Shown here piece after piece: positions 52,224 to 61,263 of a stretch of DNA of 64,000 nucleotides. Under the pieces are notes generated by a model. That model was given only the letters and a program-made list of their open reading frames with translations, did no database searches and was not told the DNA's origin. The stretch is from CAVXHQ01 sp963789535 (GTDB lineage Bacteria; Pseudomonadota; Alphaproteobacteria; Rhodobacterales; Rhodobacteraceae), in the NCBI GenBank assembly GCA_963789535.1, contig CAWBKU010000005.1, positions 620,001 to 684,000 of the forward strand, written 5' to 3'. How positions within the stretch are numbered: the first letter of the stretch is position 1; each line of letters begins with the position of its first letter. The position numbers were made by a program, and so were the translations under genes.

Positions 52224-53966
52224 ATGCCGTTCACACCTGCCCCCTGGCCCCGCAAGCTGCGCTCACAGGAATGGTTCGGCGGCACCGGCAAGGATGCGAT
52301 CTATCACCGGGCCTGGATGATGAACCAGGGCCTGCCGCGGCACCTGTTCGACGGGCGACCGGTGATCGGCATCTGCAACACCTGGTCCGAGTTGACGCCC
52401 TGCAACGCGCACCTGCGCGATCTGGCGGAGAAGGTGAAGTTCGGGGTCTATGAGGCGGGCGGGTTCCCGGTCGAGTTCCCGGTGTTCTCGCCGTCCGAGA
52501 GCACGCTGCGCCCCACCGCGATGATGTTCCGCAACCTCTGCGCGATGGACGTCGAAGAGGCGATCCGCGGCAAGTGCATGGACGGCGTGGTGCTGCTGGC
52601 GGGCTGCGACAAGACGACGCCGGCGCTCTTGATGGGGGCGGCGTCGGTCGACCTGCCGGCCATCGTGGTGTCGGGCGGGCCGATGCTGAACGGCCATTTC
52701 CGGGGCGAGCGGGTCGGGTCCGGCACGCATCTGTGGAAGTTCTCGGAGGCACGCAAGGCAGGCGAGATGACCACGGCGGAGTTCACCGAGGCCGAGGCGT
52801 CGATGTCGCGCAGCCCGGGGTCGTGCAACACGATGGGCACGGCGTCGACGATGGCGAGCATGGCCGAGGCGCTGGGCATGACGCTCTCGGGCAATGCCGC
52901 GATCCCGGCGGTGGATTCGCGCCGTCGGGCGATGGCGCACATGACCGGGCAGCGGATCGTCGAGATGGTGAAGCAGGACCTGAAACCCTCGGACATCCTG
53001 ACGAAGGAGGCGTTCGAGAACGCGATCCGCACCAATGGCGCCATCGGCGGGTCGACCAACGCGGTGATCCACCTGCTGGCCATCGCGGGGCGCGTGGGCA
53101 TCGACCTGACGCTCGACGACTGGGACCGGTGCGGCCGCGACGTGCCGACGATCGTGAACCTGATGCCCTCGGGCAAGTATCTGATGGAAGAGTTCTTCTT
53201 TGCCGGCGGGCTGCCGGTCGTCATCAAGCGGCTGGGTGAGGGGGGCCTCCTGCACAAGGACGCGCTGACCGTCTCGGGCCAGTCGATCTGGGAGGATGTG
53301 AAGGAGGTGCAGAACTGGAACGAGGAGGTGATCCTGCCGACGGATCGTGCGTTGGCGGCCTCTGGCGGGATCGCGGTGCTGCGCGGCAACCTCGCCCCGA
53401 ACGGCTGCGTGGTGAAACCGTCGGCTGCGACGCCCGCGCTCATGCAGCACCGGGGCCGGGCGGTCGTGTTCGAGGATATCGACGACTACAAGGCGCGGAT
53501 CGACGACGACGCCCTCGACATCGACGAGACCTGCGTGATGGTCCTGAAGAATTGCGGACCGAAGGGCTATCCCGGTATGGCCGAGGTCGGCAACATGGGG
53601 CTGCCGCCCAAGGTGCTGAAGAAGGGGATCACCGACATGGTGCGGATTTCGGACGCGCGGATGTCGGGAACGGCCTATGGCACGGTCCTGCTGCATACCT
53701 CGCCCGAGGCGGCGGCGGGCGGGCCGCTGGCGGTGGTGCGCACGGGCGACATGATCGAGGTCGACGTGGCCGGGCGGCGGGTGCATCTCGACGTGACGGA
53801 CGCGGAACTCGCGGCGCGGCTGGCCGCCTGGACGCCGCCGGTGCCGCGCCCGGACGGCGGCTATGCGCAGCTTTACCACGACAAGGTGATCGGCGCGGAC
53901 CGGGGCGCCGACTTCGACTTTCTCGTCGGATGCCGGGGCAATGCGGTGGGACGGGAGTCGCACTGA
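52224..53966 (+). CDS. IlvD/Edd-family sugar-acid dehydratase (arabinonate/galactonate type)
   Basis: 580 residues from ATG 52224 (GAGGAG about 9 nt upstream). Fe-S dehydratase family: GICNTWSELTPCNAHLRDLA, LLAGCDKTTPALLMGA and SPGSCNTMGTASTMASMAEA supply the cluster cysteines; SDARMSGTAYGT is conserved near the C-terminus. The sequence style fits pentonate/hexonate dehydratases (AraC/araD type) better than valine-pathway IlvD. Given the neighbour, it probably dehydrates galactonate or arabinonate to the 2-keto-3-deoxy acid used by DgoK and DgoA. Overlaps the next gene by 1 nt. Confidence 0.87.
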   Translation: MPFTPAPWPRKLRSQEWFGGTGKDAIYHRAWMMNQGLPRHLFDGRPVIGICNTWSELTPCNAHLRDLAEKVKFGVYEAGGFPVEFPVFSPSESTLRPTAMMFRNLCAMDVEEAIRGKCMDGVVLLAGCDKTTPALLMGAASVDLPAIVVSGGPMLNGHFRGERVGSGTHLWKFSEARKAGEMTTAEFTEAEASMSRSPGSCNTMGTASTMASMAEALGMTLSGNAAIPAVDSRRRAMAHMTGQRIVEMVKQDLKPSDILTKEAFENAIRTNGAIGGSTNAVIHLLAIAGRVGIDLTLDDWDRCGRDVPTIVNLMPSGKYLMEEFFFAGGLPVVIKRLGEGGLLHKDALTVSGQSIWEDVKEVQNWNEEVILPTDRALAASGGIAVLRGNLAPNGCVVKPSAATPALMQHRGRAVVFEDIDDYKARIDDDALDIDETCVMVLKNCGPKGYPGMAEVGNMGLPPKVLKKGITDMVRISDARMSGTAYGTVLLHTSPEAAAGGPLAVVRTGDMIEVDVAGRRVHLDVTDAELAARLAAWTPPVPRPDGGYAQLYHDKVIGADRGADFDFLVGCRGNAVGRESH

Positions 53967-54882
53967 TGGCCATGCCGCTGATGCTGGTCGGGATCGGCAA
54001 GATCGCCGAGGACCAGCACATTCCGGCCATCGCGGCGAGCGCGGACTGGACGCTGGCTGCGACGGTCAGCCGCAAAGGGAGGGTCGCGGGCGTCGCGGCG
54101 TTCACCGACATCGACGCGGCCCTTGCCGAGCGTCCCGATGTGCCGGTCGTGTCGCTCTGTCTGCCGCCGCAGCCGCGGTTCGCCTATGCGCAGGCGGCGT
54201 TGCGGGCGGGGCGGCATGTGATGCTGGAAAAACCCCCCGGGCAGACGCTGGCTGAGGTGCACGCATTGGTGGCATTGGCAGAGGCGCAGGGCGTGACACT
54301 CTTTGCCACCTGGCACAGCCGGATGGCGGCCGGGGTGGCGCCCGCGAGCGGCGTGGCTGGCGGGGCGTGAGGTGCGGCGCGCCCACATCACGTGGCGCGA
54401 GGACGTGCGCAAATGGCATCCGGGGCAGGAATGGGTGTTCGAGCCGGGCGGCATGGGCGTGTTCGATCCCGGCATCAACGCGCTATCGATCCTGACCGCG
54501 ATCCTGCCCGCGCCGGTGCACCTGACCGGGGCGACCCTCGAGGTGCCCGCCAACCGGCAGACGCCGATCGCCGCGAGTCTGACGTTTCAGCGGCAACGTG
54601 ACCGCCGATCTCGACTGGCGGCAGGAGGGACCGCAGACCTGGGATATCGAGGTCGATGCGGATGGCGGGACGCTGCGCCTTTCGGGTGGCGGGGCGCGTC
54701 TGTCGATCGACGGAGCGGCGCAGGAGGTGACGCCGCAGGGCGAATACCCCGCCCTCTATTCCCGGATGGCAGAGCTGGTGCGGACCGTACAGTCCGAGGT
54801 CGACCTCGCGCCGATGGTGCATGTGGCCGACGCTATGAGCCTCGGGCGGCGGGTCACGGTCGCGGCGTTCGATTTCGACTGA
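53966..54882 (+). pseudogene. Gfo/Idh/MocA-family galactose 1-dehydrogenase-like gene with two frameshifts
   Basis: 917 nt from ATG 53966. N-terminus LVGIGKIAEDQHIPAIAAS and the EKPPGQTLAEV loop match galactose/arabinose 1-dehydrogenases. Two breaks: at CCC 54341-54343 (one base less gives APRAAWLAGREVRRAHITW) and at TTT 54585-54587 (one base less gives ASLTFSGNVTADLDWRQEG). With both corrected a full-length protein of about 304 residues ends at 54882. It would make galactono-lactone, the substrate of the SMP-30 lactonase. Both changes are in short homopolymers. Confidence 0.8.
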
Positions 54883-54955
54883 ATCGGTCGGTCTGCGGAA
54901 CATTCCGCGCCCGCTGCCGTTCGACTCCTGTCACGAACAAGGGAGTTCACCCGTC

Positions 54956-55117
54956 ATGCTGTCCTGGATCCTCATCCTTCTGGCGATTGCCGCCATCGCC
55001 GCCGTGCTCGGCTTCGGACGAATATCGGGCGCTGCCCTGACGGGGGCCAAAATCCTGATCGTGGTGGCTCTGGCCCTGTTCCTGCTCGTTCTGTTCGGCA
55101 TCATCGCCCTCGTCTGA
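54956..55117 (+). CDS. DUF1328 small membrane protein
   Basis: 53 residues: MLSWILILLAIAAIAAVLGF, then GRISGAALTGAKILIVVALA and LFLLVLFGIIALV. Two transmembrane helices around a GAALTGAKIL turn are typical of DUF1328 (YtjA-like). GGGAG lies 8 nt before the ATG. Such proteins are often part of general stress responses, which suits its place next to the RpoE-ChrR locus. Confidence 0.85.
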   Translation: MLSWILILLAIAAIAAVLGFGRISGAALTGAKILIVVALALFLLVLFGIIALV

Positions 55118-55138
55118 CGGCGGGCAGGCAGGCCCGCC

Positions 55139-55780
55139 TCAGAGCCCCATCATGCGCTGGGCAATGCGCGGGATGATCCCCGAAAACCGCAGGGGCGCGT
55201 CGGTGGCCGCAAGGCAGATGCAGTCCGCGCCCGCCTCGGCGACCGGCCGGTGGTGCGTTTCTTCGTTCGCGACCTCTATGTCGCCGACGCCGAAGCGTTC
55301 GTGGCCGTCGTGGAATGCGCCTTGCAGCACCAGCGTGAGTTCGGTCCCGCGGTGGCCGTGGTCCGGCACCATGCTGCCCGCGGGGATGCACAACAGGCGG
55401 ACGGTGGCGGCGCCCCCGGTCCGGATCACCGCCTGACGCACCCCGCCACCGATCCGGCGCCAGCGGATGTCCGACAGATCGGCGCCGATATAATCGCCCA
55501 AAGGGGCGGGAAAGACCGACGGCGGGCGCGCCGATCCGGCCTCGGTCGGGCCCTGCCGTATCGCGGCAAGAGTGTCGTCGAGCGCCCCCTGGGCCATTGG
55601 TGCCGCATATGTGTTTGCCAGCAGTTCGCCGCCCACCGCGTCGAAGGCGCCAAGTCGGGCGCGGCAGTCGTCGCAGACCGAAATGTGCGTGGCCACGACG
55701 AGGCCGAACGCCTCGGGCAGGGTGCCCGCACTTTGACCGATCAGCAGGTCGTCGGTCAGGTGATGTTCGATCGCGGTCAT
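55139..55780 (-). CDS. chrR: ChrR-type zinc anti-sigma factor with cupin domain
   Basis: 213 residues. N-terminal zinc anti-sigma domain: His6/7 and HISVCDDC (Hx3CxxC at about 32-39). C-terminal cupin: PDHGHRGTELTLVLQGAFHD and ERFGVGDIEV. ChrR holds RpoE inactive until singlet oxygen is sensed through the cupin domain. Start ATGA overlaps the rpoE stop. Confidence 0.92.
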   Translation of the reverse strand: MTAIEHHLTDDLLIGQSAGTLPEAFGLVVATHISVCDDCRARLGAFDAVGGELLANTYAAPMAQGALDDTLAAIRQGPTEAGSARPPSVFPAPLGDYIGADLSDIRWRRIGGGVRQAVIRTGGAATVRLLCIPAGSMVPDHGHRGTELTLVLQGAFHDGHERFGVGDIEVANEETHHRPVAEAGADCICLAATDAPLRFSGIIPRIAQRMMGL

Positions 55781-56334
55781 TGTTCCAGTCGCTTCATCGC
55801 ATGGCGCAGACGCTCGAGCGCCAGCCGTATCCTCGATTTTATCGTCCCGAGCGGCAGCCCGGTCTCGCCGGCGATCTCGCTGTGGCTGAGGTCGCCGAAG
55901 TAGGCACGCTCGATCAGCAGGCGCTGCTTCTCGGGCAGCAAGGCGAGGGCGCGGCCGAGTTCCGCCGATTCCTGCGCGAGGGCCAGTTCGTCCGCCGCGC
56001 TGCGGTCCTCTTCGGGGCCCCACGGCAGGTCTTCGGGCTGCGGGCGGCGGTCGCGGCGGGCCACGTCGATGCGGCGGTTGCGGGCGATGGTGAATATCCA
56101 GGTGGCGACCGAGGCGCGGCTTCCATCGAACAGATGCGCCTTGCGCCAGAGGGTCGCCATGACGTCCTGCGCACAGTCCTCGGCCACGTCGGCGGGAGTG
56201 CCGCCGCGCATCAGGAACGCCTTCACCCGCGGCGCGAAATGCGCGAACAGCCGGGCGAATGCGGCCTCGTCGGCGTCGCGCCGGATCGCCTCCATCTCGG
56301 AAAGCCAATCGCCCAGCGGGGACGGCCGGTTCAT
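55777..56334 (-). CDS. rpoE: ECF sigma factor RpoE (ChrR-controlled, ECF11-like)
   Basis: 185 residues from ATG 56334. Region 2: EDCAQDVMATLWRKAHLFDG and ASVATWIFTIARNRRIDVAR; region 4: GDLSHSEIAGETGLPLGTIK. Overlap with chrR (55777-55780) is the classic sigma/anti-sigma pairing of Rhodobacteraceae. A TGATCC-N18-TAAATG promoter lies upstream on the same strand, consistent with autoregulation. Confidence 0.93.
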   Translation of the reverse strand: MNRPSPLGDWLSEMEAIRRDADEAAFARLFAHFAPRVKAFLMRGGTPADVAEDCAQDVMATLWRKAHLFDGSRASVATWIFTIARNRRIDVARRDRRPQPEDLPWGPEEDRSAADELALAQESAELGRALALLPEKQRLLIERAYFGDLSHSEIAGETGLPLGTIKSRIRLALERLRHAMKRLEQ

Positions 56335-56429
56335 CGGGCGACGCCTGATGCGGACAGCCGCCAGGTATCCCGGCGGCGGGGCCGGGTTCGGTTGTCTCGG
56401 GACTTCGACGTTCGGGGCATACATGAAAC

Positions 56430-56459
56430 CATTTACGCAGGCGGGCCGTGTCTGGATCA
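56430..56459 (-). promoter_or_regulatory. RpoE-type autoregulatory promoter of rpoE-chrR
   Basis: On the minus strand TGATCC (56459-56454), 18-nt spacer, TAAATG (56435-56430). The known Rhodobacter RpoE consensus is TGATC-N18-TAARA; here the -35 element is perfect and the -10 close. The rpoE ATG is 96 nt downstream. Confidence 0.7.
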
Positions 56460-56480
56460 GACCGCGCCCGACTATCTTTG

Positions 56481-56510
56481 TCATCCATGCTCTGGCATGA
56501 CACGTAAAAG
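56481..56510 (+). promoter_or_regulatory. RpoE-type promoter of the divergent five-gene operon
   Basis: TCATCC (56481-56486), 18-nt spacer, TAAAAG (56505-56510), 40 nt before the oxidoreductase ATG. One mismatch to the -35 consensus, good -10. It points away from the rpoE promoter, 21 nt apart. Confidence 0.62.
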
Positions 56511-56549
56511 GCGCAAGACCTTGCTGGATCAACGGACGGACGAGACCTG

Positions 56550-57872
56550 ATGACAACGATACAGGCGGCGGTGGCGCCCAAGGCAAAGGGCGTGTCGGCG
56601 CCGCGACGGATCGCCGTGATCGGGGCAGGGATTTCGGGCATGGGGGCGGCCTGGTATCTGGGTCAGGACAACCATGTCGTGCTGTTCGAGCAGGAGAAAC
56701 GGCTGGGCGGGCACGCGCGGACCCGGATGGCCGGACGGAACGGCGATCAGGCGGTCGATACCGGGTTCATCGTTTTCAACTATGCCAATTACCCGCATCT
56801 GGCGGCCCTTTTCGCCGATCTGGACGTGCCGGTGGTCGAGAGCCAGATGACCTTCGGCGCCTCGTTCGATGCCGGGCGGATGGAATACGGACTGGCGTCC
56901 ATCGACGCCCTCTTCGCACAGCGGCGCAACGCGGCGAACCCCGCGTTCCTGCGGATGGTGCGCGACATCCTGCATTTCAACAAACATGCCGCGGCGACCG
57001 TCGCGGACGACGAGGCGATGACGATCGGCGACCTCATGTCGCGGCTGCGGCTGGGGAACTACTTTCGCGACCGCTATCTGCTGCCGTTCTCGGGCGCGAT
57101 CTGGTCGACGCCGACGCGCGCGATCCTCGACTTTCCGGCGCATGCGATGGTGCGGTTCTTTCAGAACCACGGATTGCTCGGCACCTATGGCCAGCATCAG
57201 TGGTATACCGTGCAGGGCGGCTCGGTCGAATACGTGAGCCGTCTGGGCAGCGCGCTGGCGCAACACGGCGTGCAGATCCGGCTCGATGCCGGGGTCACGG
57301 CGGTGCGGCGGACGGACGCAGGTGCCGACGTGAAGGCGCGCGGCGGCGAGTGGGAGGCGTTCGACGAGGTGATCCTTGCCACCCATACCGATCAGGCGCT
57401 GGCGCTGCTCAGCGATGCGCGCGCGGACGAGGTCGCGGCGCTGGGCGCGATCCGGTATCAGCCGAACCGGGCCGTGCTGCATTCGGACGCGAGCGTGATG
57501 CCGCGCAAGCGCAAGGTCTGGTCGAGCTGGATCTATTCCGAAGGGGCGAACCGGGCGACCGACGACATCGACCTGACCTATTGGATGAATTCGCTGCAAC
57601 CGTGGCTGCGGGCCGATCCGTTGTTCGTCACGCTGAACACGCAGCATGCCATCGACCCGGCCCTGATCTGGGACGAGGTGACGTTTGCGCACCCGGTCTA
57701 CGACGTCGCAGCCCTTGCCGCGCAACGGGCGGTCGCGGCGATGAACGGACGGGACGCGACCTGGTTCTGCGGCGCCTGGATGAAGAACGGGTTCCACGAG
57801 GACGGGTTGTCGAGCGCGCTCGACGTGGCGCGCGGGCTGGGCGTGCCGGCGCTGGCCGTCGCGGCGGAATAG
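56550..57872 (+). CDS. NAD/FAD-dependent oxidoreductase (amine oxidase-like), RpoE-regulon member
   Basis: 440 residues. FAD-binding GAGISGMGAAWYL (about 25-37), then EKRLGGHART and the GFIVFNYANYPHL segment of the flavin amine oxidase/desaturase-like group. First of five coupled genes matching, in order and type, the operon next to rpoE-chrR in Rhodobacter sphaeroides (RSP1091 to RSP1087, recalled). Likely acts on membrane lipids in the singlet-oxygen response. 40 nt after an RpoE-type promoter. Confidence 0.85.
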   Translation: MTTIQAAVAPKAKGVSAPRRIAVIGAGISGMGAAWYLGQDNHVVLFEQEKRLGGHARTRMAGRNGDQAVDTGFIVFNYANYPHLAALFADLDVPVVESQMTFGASFDAGRMEYGLASIDALFAQRRNAANPAFLRMVRDILHFNKHAAATVADDEAMTIGDLMSRLRLGNYFRDRYLLPFSGAIWSTPTRAILDFPAHAMVRFFQNHGLLGTYGQHQWYTVQGGSVEYVSRLGSALAQHGVQIRLDAGVTAVRRTDAGADVKARGGEWEAFDEVILATHTDQALALLSDARADEVAALGAIRYQPNRAVLHSDASVMPRKRKVWSSWIYSEGANRATDDIDLTYWMNSLQPWLRADPLFVTLNTQHAIDPALIWDEVTFAHPVYDVAALAAQRAVAAMNGRDATWFCGAWMKNGFHEDGLSSALDVARGLGVPALAVAAE

Positions 57873-58649
57873 GTGACGGGGACGCCCACAGCCCCGAAAC
57901 CGGTCGAGCATATCGCGGGCCAGACCTATCACGGGCGGCGCGGTGCGGTGCGCAATGCGTTCCGCTATTCCATCGACTACGTGCTGGTCGACGCCGAGGC
58001 GCCGGTGCGCGCGCCGCGGCTGTTCGCCCGCAACGGACGGGGTCTGTTCTCGCTGCACGACAGCGACCACGGCGGCGCACCGAAGGCGGGGCGCGGCGCG
58101 GTCTGGGTCCGCGAGGTGCTGGGCGATCATGGCGTGACGCTGGACGGGCCGCTCCTGCTCCTCGCGCAACCCCGGGTGCTGGGCCATGTGTTCAACCCGG
58201 TCAGCTTCTGGCTCTGTCATGACGCGGCGGGCACCCTGCGCGCGGTGATCGCCGAGGTGAGCAATACCTATGGCGACCGCCATTCCTATCTGTGCCGCCA
58301 TGCGGACGGGCGCGAGATCGGCAGGGACGAGACCATCCGGGCCGATAAGATCTTTCACGTTTCGCCGTTTCAGCCGGTGTCGGGTGAGTATACGTTCCGG
58401 TTCGACATCACGCCGGAAAAGATCGGGATCGCCATAGACTATGCGCGCGGCGACGGCGGCCTCATCGCGACGCTGTCGGGGCGGCGGCGGGTGCTGACGA
58501 ACGGGGCGATCCTGCGCGCGGTGCTGCGCCGCCCGTTCGGATCGCGACGCGTGCTCGGCCTGATCCACTGGCAGGCGGTAAAGCTGTGGTGGAAGGGGGC
58601 GACGTTCCGCGCACGTCCCGTGCCGCCCGAGGACGAGGTGTCGCGGTGA
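57873..58649 (+). CDS. DUF1365 family protein
   Basis: 258 residues from GTG 57873, which directly follows the TAG of the oxidoreductase gene. DUF1365 landmarks: YHGRRGAVRNAFRYSIDYVL, FARNGRGLFSLHDSDHG, QPRVLGHVFNPVSFWLCHD and KIFHVSPFQPVSGEYTF. Members are usually linked to a flavin oxidoreductase and often to a cyclopropane-fatty-acid synthase, suggesting lipid modification, but no CFA synthase is present here. Confidence 0.87.
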   Translation: MTGTPTAPKPVEHIAGQTYHGRRGAVRNAFRYSIDYVLVDAEAPVRAPRLFARNGRGLFSLHDSDHGGAPKAGRGAVWVREVLGDHGVTLDGPLLLLAQPRVLGHVFNPVSFWLCHDAAGTLRAVIAEVSNTYGDRHSYLCRHADGREIGRDETIRADKIFHVSPFQPVSGEYTFRFDITPEKIGIAIDYARGDGGLIATLSGRRRVLTNGAILRAVLRRPFGSRRVLGLIHWQAVKLWWKGATFRARPVPPEDEVSR

Positions 58650-59902
58650 GCCTGTCATCGGCGCTGTCGGCGCGATTGCCTGCGTGGTCGCTGATGGGCG
58701 CGGTGATCTCGGCGGCGGGCCTGCCGATCTATATCTATGCGCCGAAATACTATGCCGACACCTATGGCGTGAGCCTCACGGCGCTGGGCACGCTGCTGTT
58801 CGCGCTGCGGCTGTTCGACGTGGTGCAGGATCCTGCCCTCGGATGGGTCGCGGAGCGGTTGCGCAAGGGTCGCGCATGGGCCGTCGCGGGGGCGGCGCTG
58901 GTGCTCGCGCTCAGCATGGTGGCGCTGTTCGCGGTGCCGCCGCCGATCGCGCCGATCTGGTGGTTCGGGCTGTCGATCACGGGCCTCTTCTCGGCGTTCT
59001 CGTTCCTGACGATCTGTTTCTATGGCCAGGGCGTGCGCAAGGCCGACGCGCTGACCGGCGGGCACGTCCAACTGGCGGCCTGGCGCGAGAGCGGGGCGCT
59101 GCTCGGCGTCTGCATCGCGGCGGTGGCGCCGACCGTGCTCATCGGGCTGGTAGCGGCCCCGTTCGCGGTCTTTGCGTGGGGGTTCGCGGTCGTCGTCGCC
59201 CTCGCTGTCATTGGCATGGCGCGCGAGTGGCGCGGCAGGCTCGACGCGGCGGCGCCGGTGCCTGTCGGCACGATCTTTCGCGACGTCCTCGCCCGGCGCC
59301 TGCTCATCCTCGCCATGGTGAACGCCACGCCGCTGGCGGTGTCGTCGACCCTGTTCCTGTTCTATGTCGAGAGCCGTCTGGACGCGGCGGGATGGGAGGG
59401 GCCGCTGCTGGTGCTGTTCTTTCTGTCCGCAGCACTTTCGGCGCCGGTCTGGTCGGTGCTGGCGACGCGGTTCGGGGCGAAACCGGTCCTGCTCACGGCG
59501 ATGGCGTTGGCGGTGGTTTCCTTCGGCATCACGCTTACGTTGGGGGCAGGGGATGCGGTGCCGTTTGCCGTGATCTGCGTCGTCTCGGGCGCAACGATCG
59601 GCGCCGACCTGACGCTCCTGCCGGCGATGTTCGCGCGGCGGATGGCGGCGGTGGCGCCGAACGGCGGGCAGGGCTTTGGACTCTGGTCGCTGATGAACAA
59701 GGCGACGCTCGCGGTGGCGGCGGTGGTGCTGTTGCCGCTGCTCGAGGGGGCGGGGTTCGCGACGGGCGACGGGGCTGCGGCTGCGGCGCAGCCGGAACCG
59801 GCGCTGGCGTTGCTGACCTGGCTCTATGCCGGGGTGCCGGTGGCGCTGAAACTCGTGGCGATGGCCCTGCTGGCCGCCACGGAACTGGAGGAGGTGGCAT
59901 GA
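58646..59902 (+). CDS. MFS transporter, GPH (glycoside-pentoside-hexuronide)-like
   Basis: 418 residues from GTG 58646, overlapping the DUF1365 stop (GTGA). Twelve predicted helices; the DVVQDPALGWVAERLRKGR loop after helix 2 is typical of the GPH/MFS_2 group. Probable flippase or exporter for a lipid or glycolipid in this operon rather than a sugar uptake system (inference from its neighbours). Ends with ATGA shared with the next gene. Confidence 0.84.
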   Translation: MSLSSALSARLPAWSLMGAVISAAGLPIYIYAPKYYADTYGVSLTALGTLLFALRLFDVVQDPALGWVAERLRKGRAWAVAGAALVLALSMVALFAVPPPIAPIWWFGLSITGLFSAFSFLTICFYGQGVRKADALTGGHVQLAAWRESGALLGVCIAAVAPTVLIGLVAAPFAVFAWGFAVVVALAVIGMAREWRGRLDAAAPVPVGTIFRDVLARRLLILAMVNATPLAVSSTLFLFYVESRLDAAGWEGPLLVLFFLSAALSAPVWSVLATRFGAKPVLLTAMALAVVSFGITLTLGAGDAVPFAVICVVSGATIGADLTLLPAMFARRMAAVAPNGGQGFGLWSLMNKATLAVAAVVLLPLLEGAGFATGDGAAAAAQPEPALALLTWLYAGVPVALKLVAMALLAATELEEVA

Positions 59903-60459
59903 TCCTGCTTGCAGCCGGGGCTCTCGCGCTCCTGTTCGGCGTGCTCTGGGGCCTCGCGAAATCGCGCTGGTTCTCGTTCTGGGCGCAGGTGCCGCAGGAT
60001 TATGCCACCGGCCCCGTGTTCGACATCCGCGAGCGGCTGAACGGCAAGATCGACTGCGAGGGCATGATCTATGGACCGACCGGGCGGGTCACGGCGCGGT
60101 TCGTCGCGGTCTTCGACGCGGTCTGGGACGGTGACGCGGGTGTCATGACCGAGGTGTTCCACTATGACAGCGGCGCCGAGGTGCGGCGCGAATGGCGGCT
60201 GACGCTGGGCACGGGCGGGGCGATCCGGGCGGACGCCGACGATCTGGTGGGGCCGGGATCGGGGCGGCAACTGGGATCGGCGGTGCAGTTGCGCTATCTG
60301 ATCCGGCTGACACCTGCGGCGGGGGGGCATGTCCTCGACGTCACCGACTGGATGTATCTGATGGACAACGGAACGATCCTGAACCGGAGCCAGTTTCGCA
60401 AGTTCGGGATCAAGGTCGCCGAACTGGTGGCGACGATGCGGCCGCGCGGGACGGCGTGA
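59899..60459 (+). CDS. DUF3833 family protein
   Basis: 186 residues, one N-terminal membrane helix (ILLAAGALALLFGVLWGLA), then a lipocalin-like beta-rich domain with FDIRERLNGKIDCEGMIYGP and WMYLMDNGTILNRSQFRKFG, matching DUF3833. Probable membrane-anchored periplasmic protein for a hydrophobic ligand. Overlaps the transporter by 4 nt. Confidence 0.82.
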   Translation: MILLAAGALALLFGVLWGLAKSRWFSFWAQVPQDYATGPVFDIRERLNGKIDCEGMIYGPTGRVTARFVAVFDAVWDGDAGVMTEVFHYDSGAEVRREWRLTLGTGGAIRADADDLVGPGSGRQLGSAVQLRYLIRLTPAAGGHVLDVTDWMYLMDNGTILNRSQFRKFGIKVAELVATMRPRGTA

Positions 60460-60525
60460 GCAGGCACCGGTTGTCCCCGGGCGGCGGGCCTGCGAGGGTA
60501 ACGGCGGACCGACGAGGAGAGTGAC

Positions 60526-61263
60526 GTGAAGGACTGGCAGGGCAAGCGATACTGGATCATCGGCGCGAGCGAGGGCCTGGGCCGCGAGGTCGCCCTGTGC
60601 CTGAGCCGGGCGGGCGCGGAGGTGATCGTGTCGGCCCGCTCGGCGGACCGGCTGGACGAACTGGTCGCGGAACTGCCGGGCAAGGGCGAGGCGGTGCCGC
60701 TCGACGTGTCGGACCGCGCGGCGGTCGAGGCGGCGGCGGCAGGGATCGGCGAGATCGACGGGATGGTCTACCTCGCGGGCGTCTACTGGCCGATGGCGGC
60801 GCAGGAGTGGGACAACGAGAAGGCCGAAACCATGGCCGACATCAACTATCTCGGCGCCAGCCGGGCGGTGGGCGCGGTGATCGGACGCATGGTGGCGCGC
60901 GGCGCGGGGCACATCGTCCTGACCGGCTCGCTCTCGGGATTTCGCGGCCTGCCGGGCGCCATCGGCTATGGCGCGTCCAAGGCCGGGGTGATGTATCTGG
61001 CCGAGAGTATGCAGGCCGACCTGCGCGGATCGGGGGTGCAGGTGCAACTCGTCAATCCGGGGTTCATCAAGACGCGGCTGACCGAGAAGAACGATTTCGC
61101 GATGCCGTTCATCATGGAGCCCGAGGCGGCGGGGCGCGAATTCTTCGACCACATGAACGACGACGCGTTCAAGAAGAGCTTTCCCATGGTGTTTTCGTGG
61201 ATGTTCCGCCTGAGCCAGTTCCTGCCGGACTGGGCCTATTACCGGATATTCGCGCGCAGGTGA
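60526..61263 (+). CDS. SDR-family oxidoreductase, end of RpoE-linked operon
   Basis: 245 residues starting at GTG 60526. Rossmann GASEGLG near residue 11, catalytic Ser in LTGSLSGFRG, YGASK (Tyr and Lys) near residue 146. The C-terminal RLTEKNDFAMPFIMEPEAAG region fits the SDRs found last in this conserved operon. Probably modifies a lipid-derived carbonyl (inference). Confidence 0.85.
   Translation: MKDWQGKRYWIIGASEGLGREVALCLSRAGAEVIVSARSADRLDELVAELPGKGEAVPLDVSDRAAVEAAAAGIGEIDGMVYLAGVYWPMAAQEWDNEKAETMADINYLGASRAVGAVIGRMVARGAGHIVLTGSLSGFRGLPGAIGYGASKAGVMYLAESMQADLRGSGVQVQLVNPGFIKTRLTEKNDFAMPFIMEPEAAGREFFDHMNDDAFKKSFPMVFSWMFRLSQFLPDWAYYRIFARR

Noticed and set aside
56455..56480. Alternative plus-strand RpoE promoter starting at TGGATC (56453)
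   Set aside because: The -10 position 18 nt later reads TTTGTC, a poor match; TCATCC-N18-TAAAAG is better placed.
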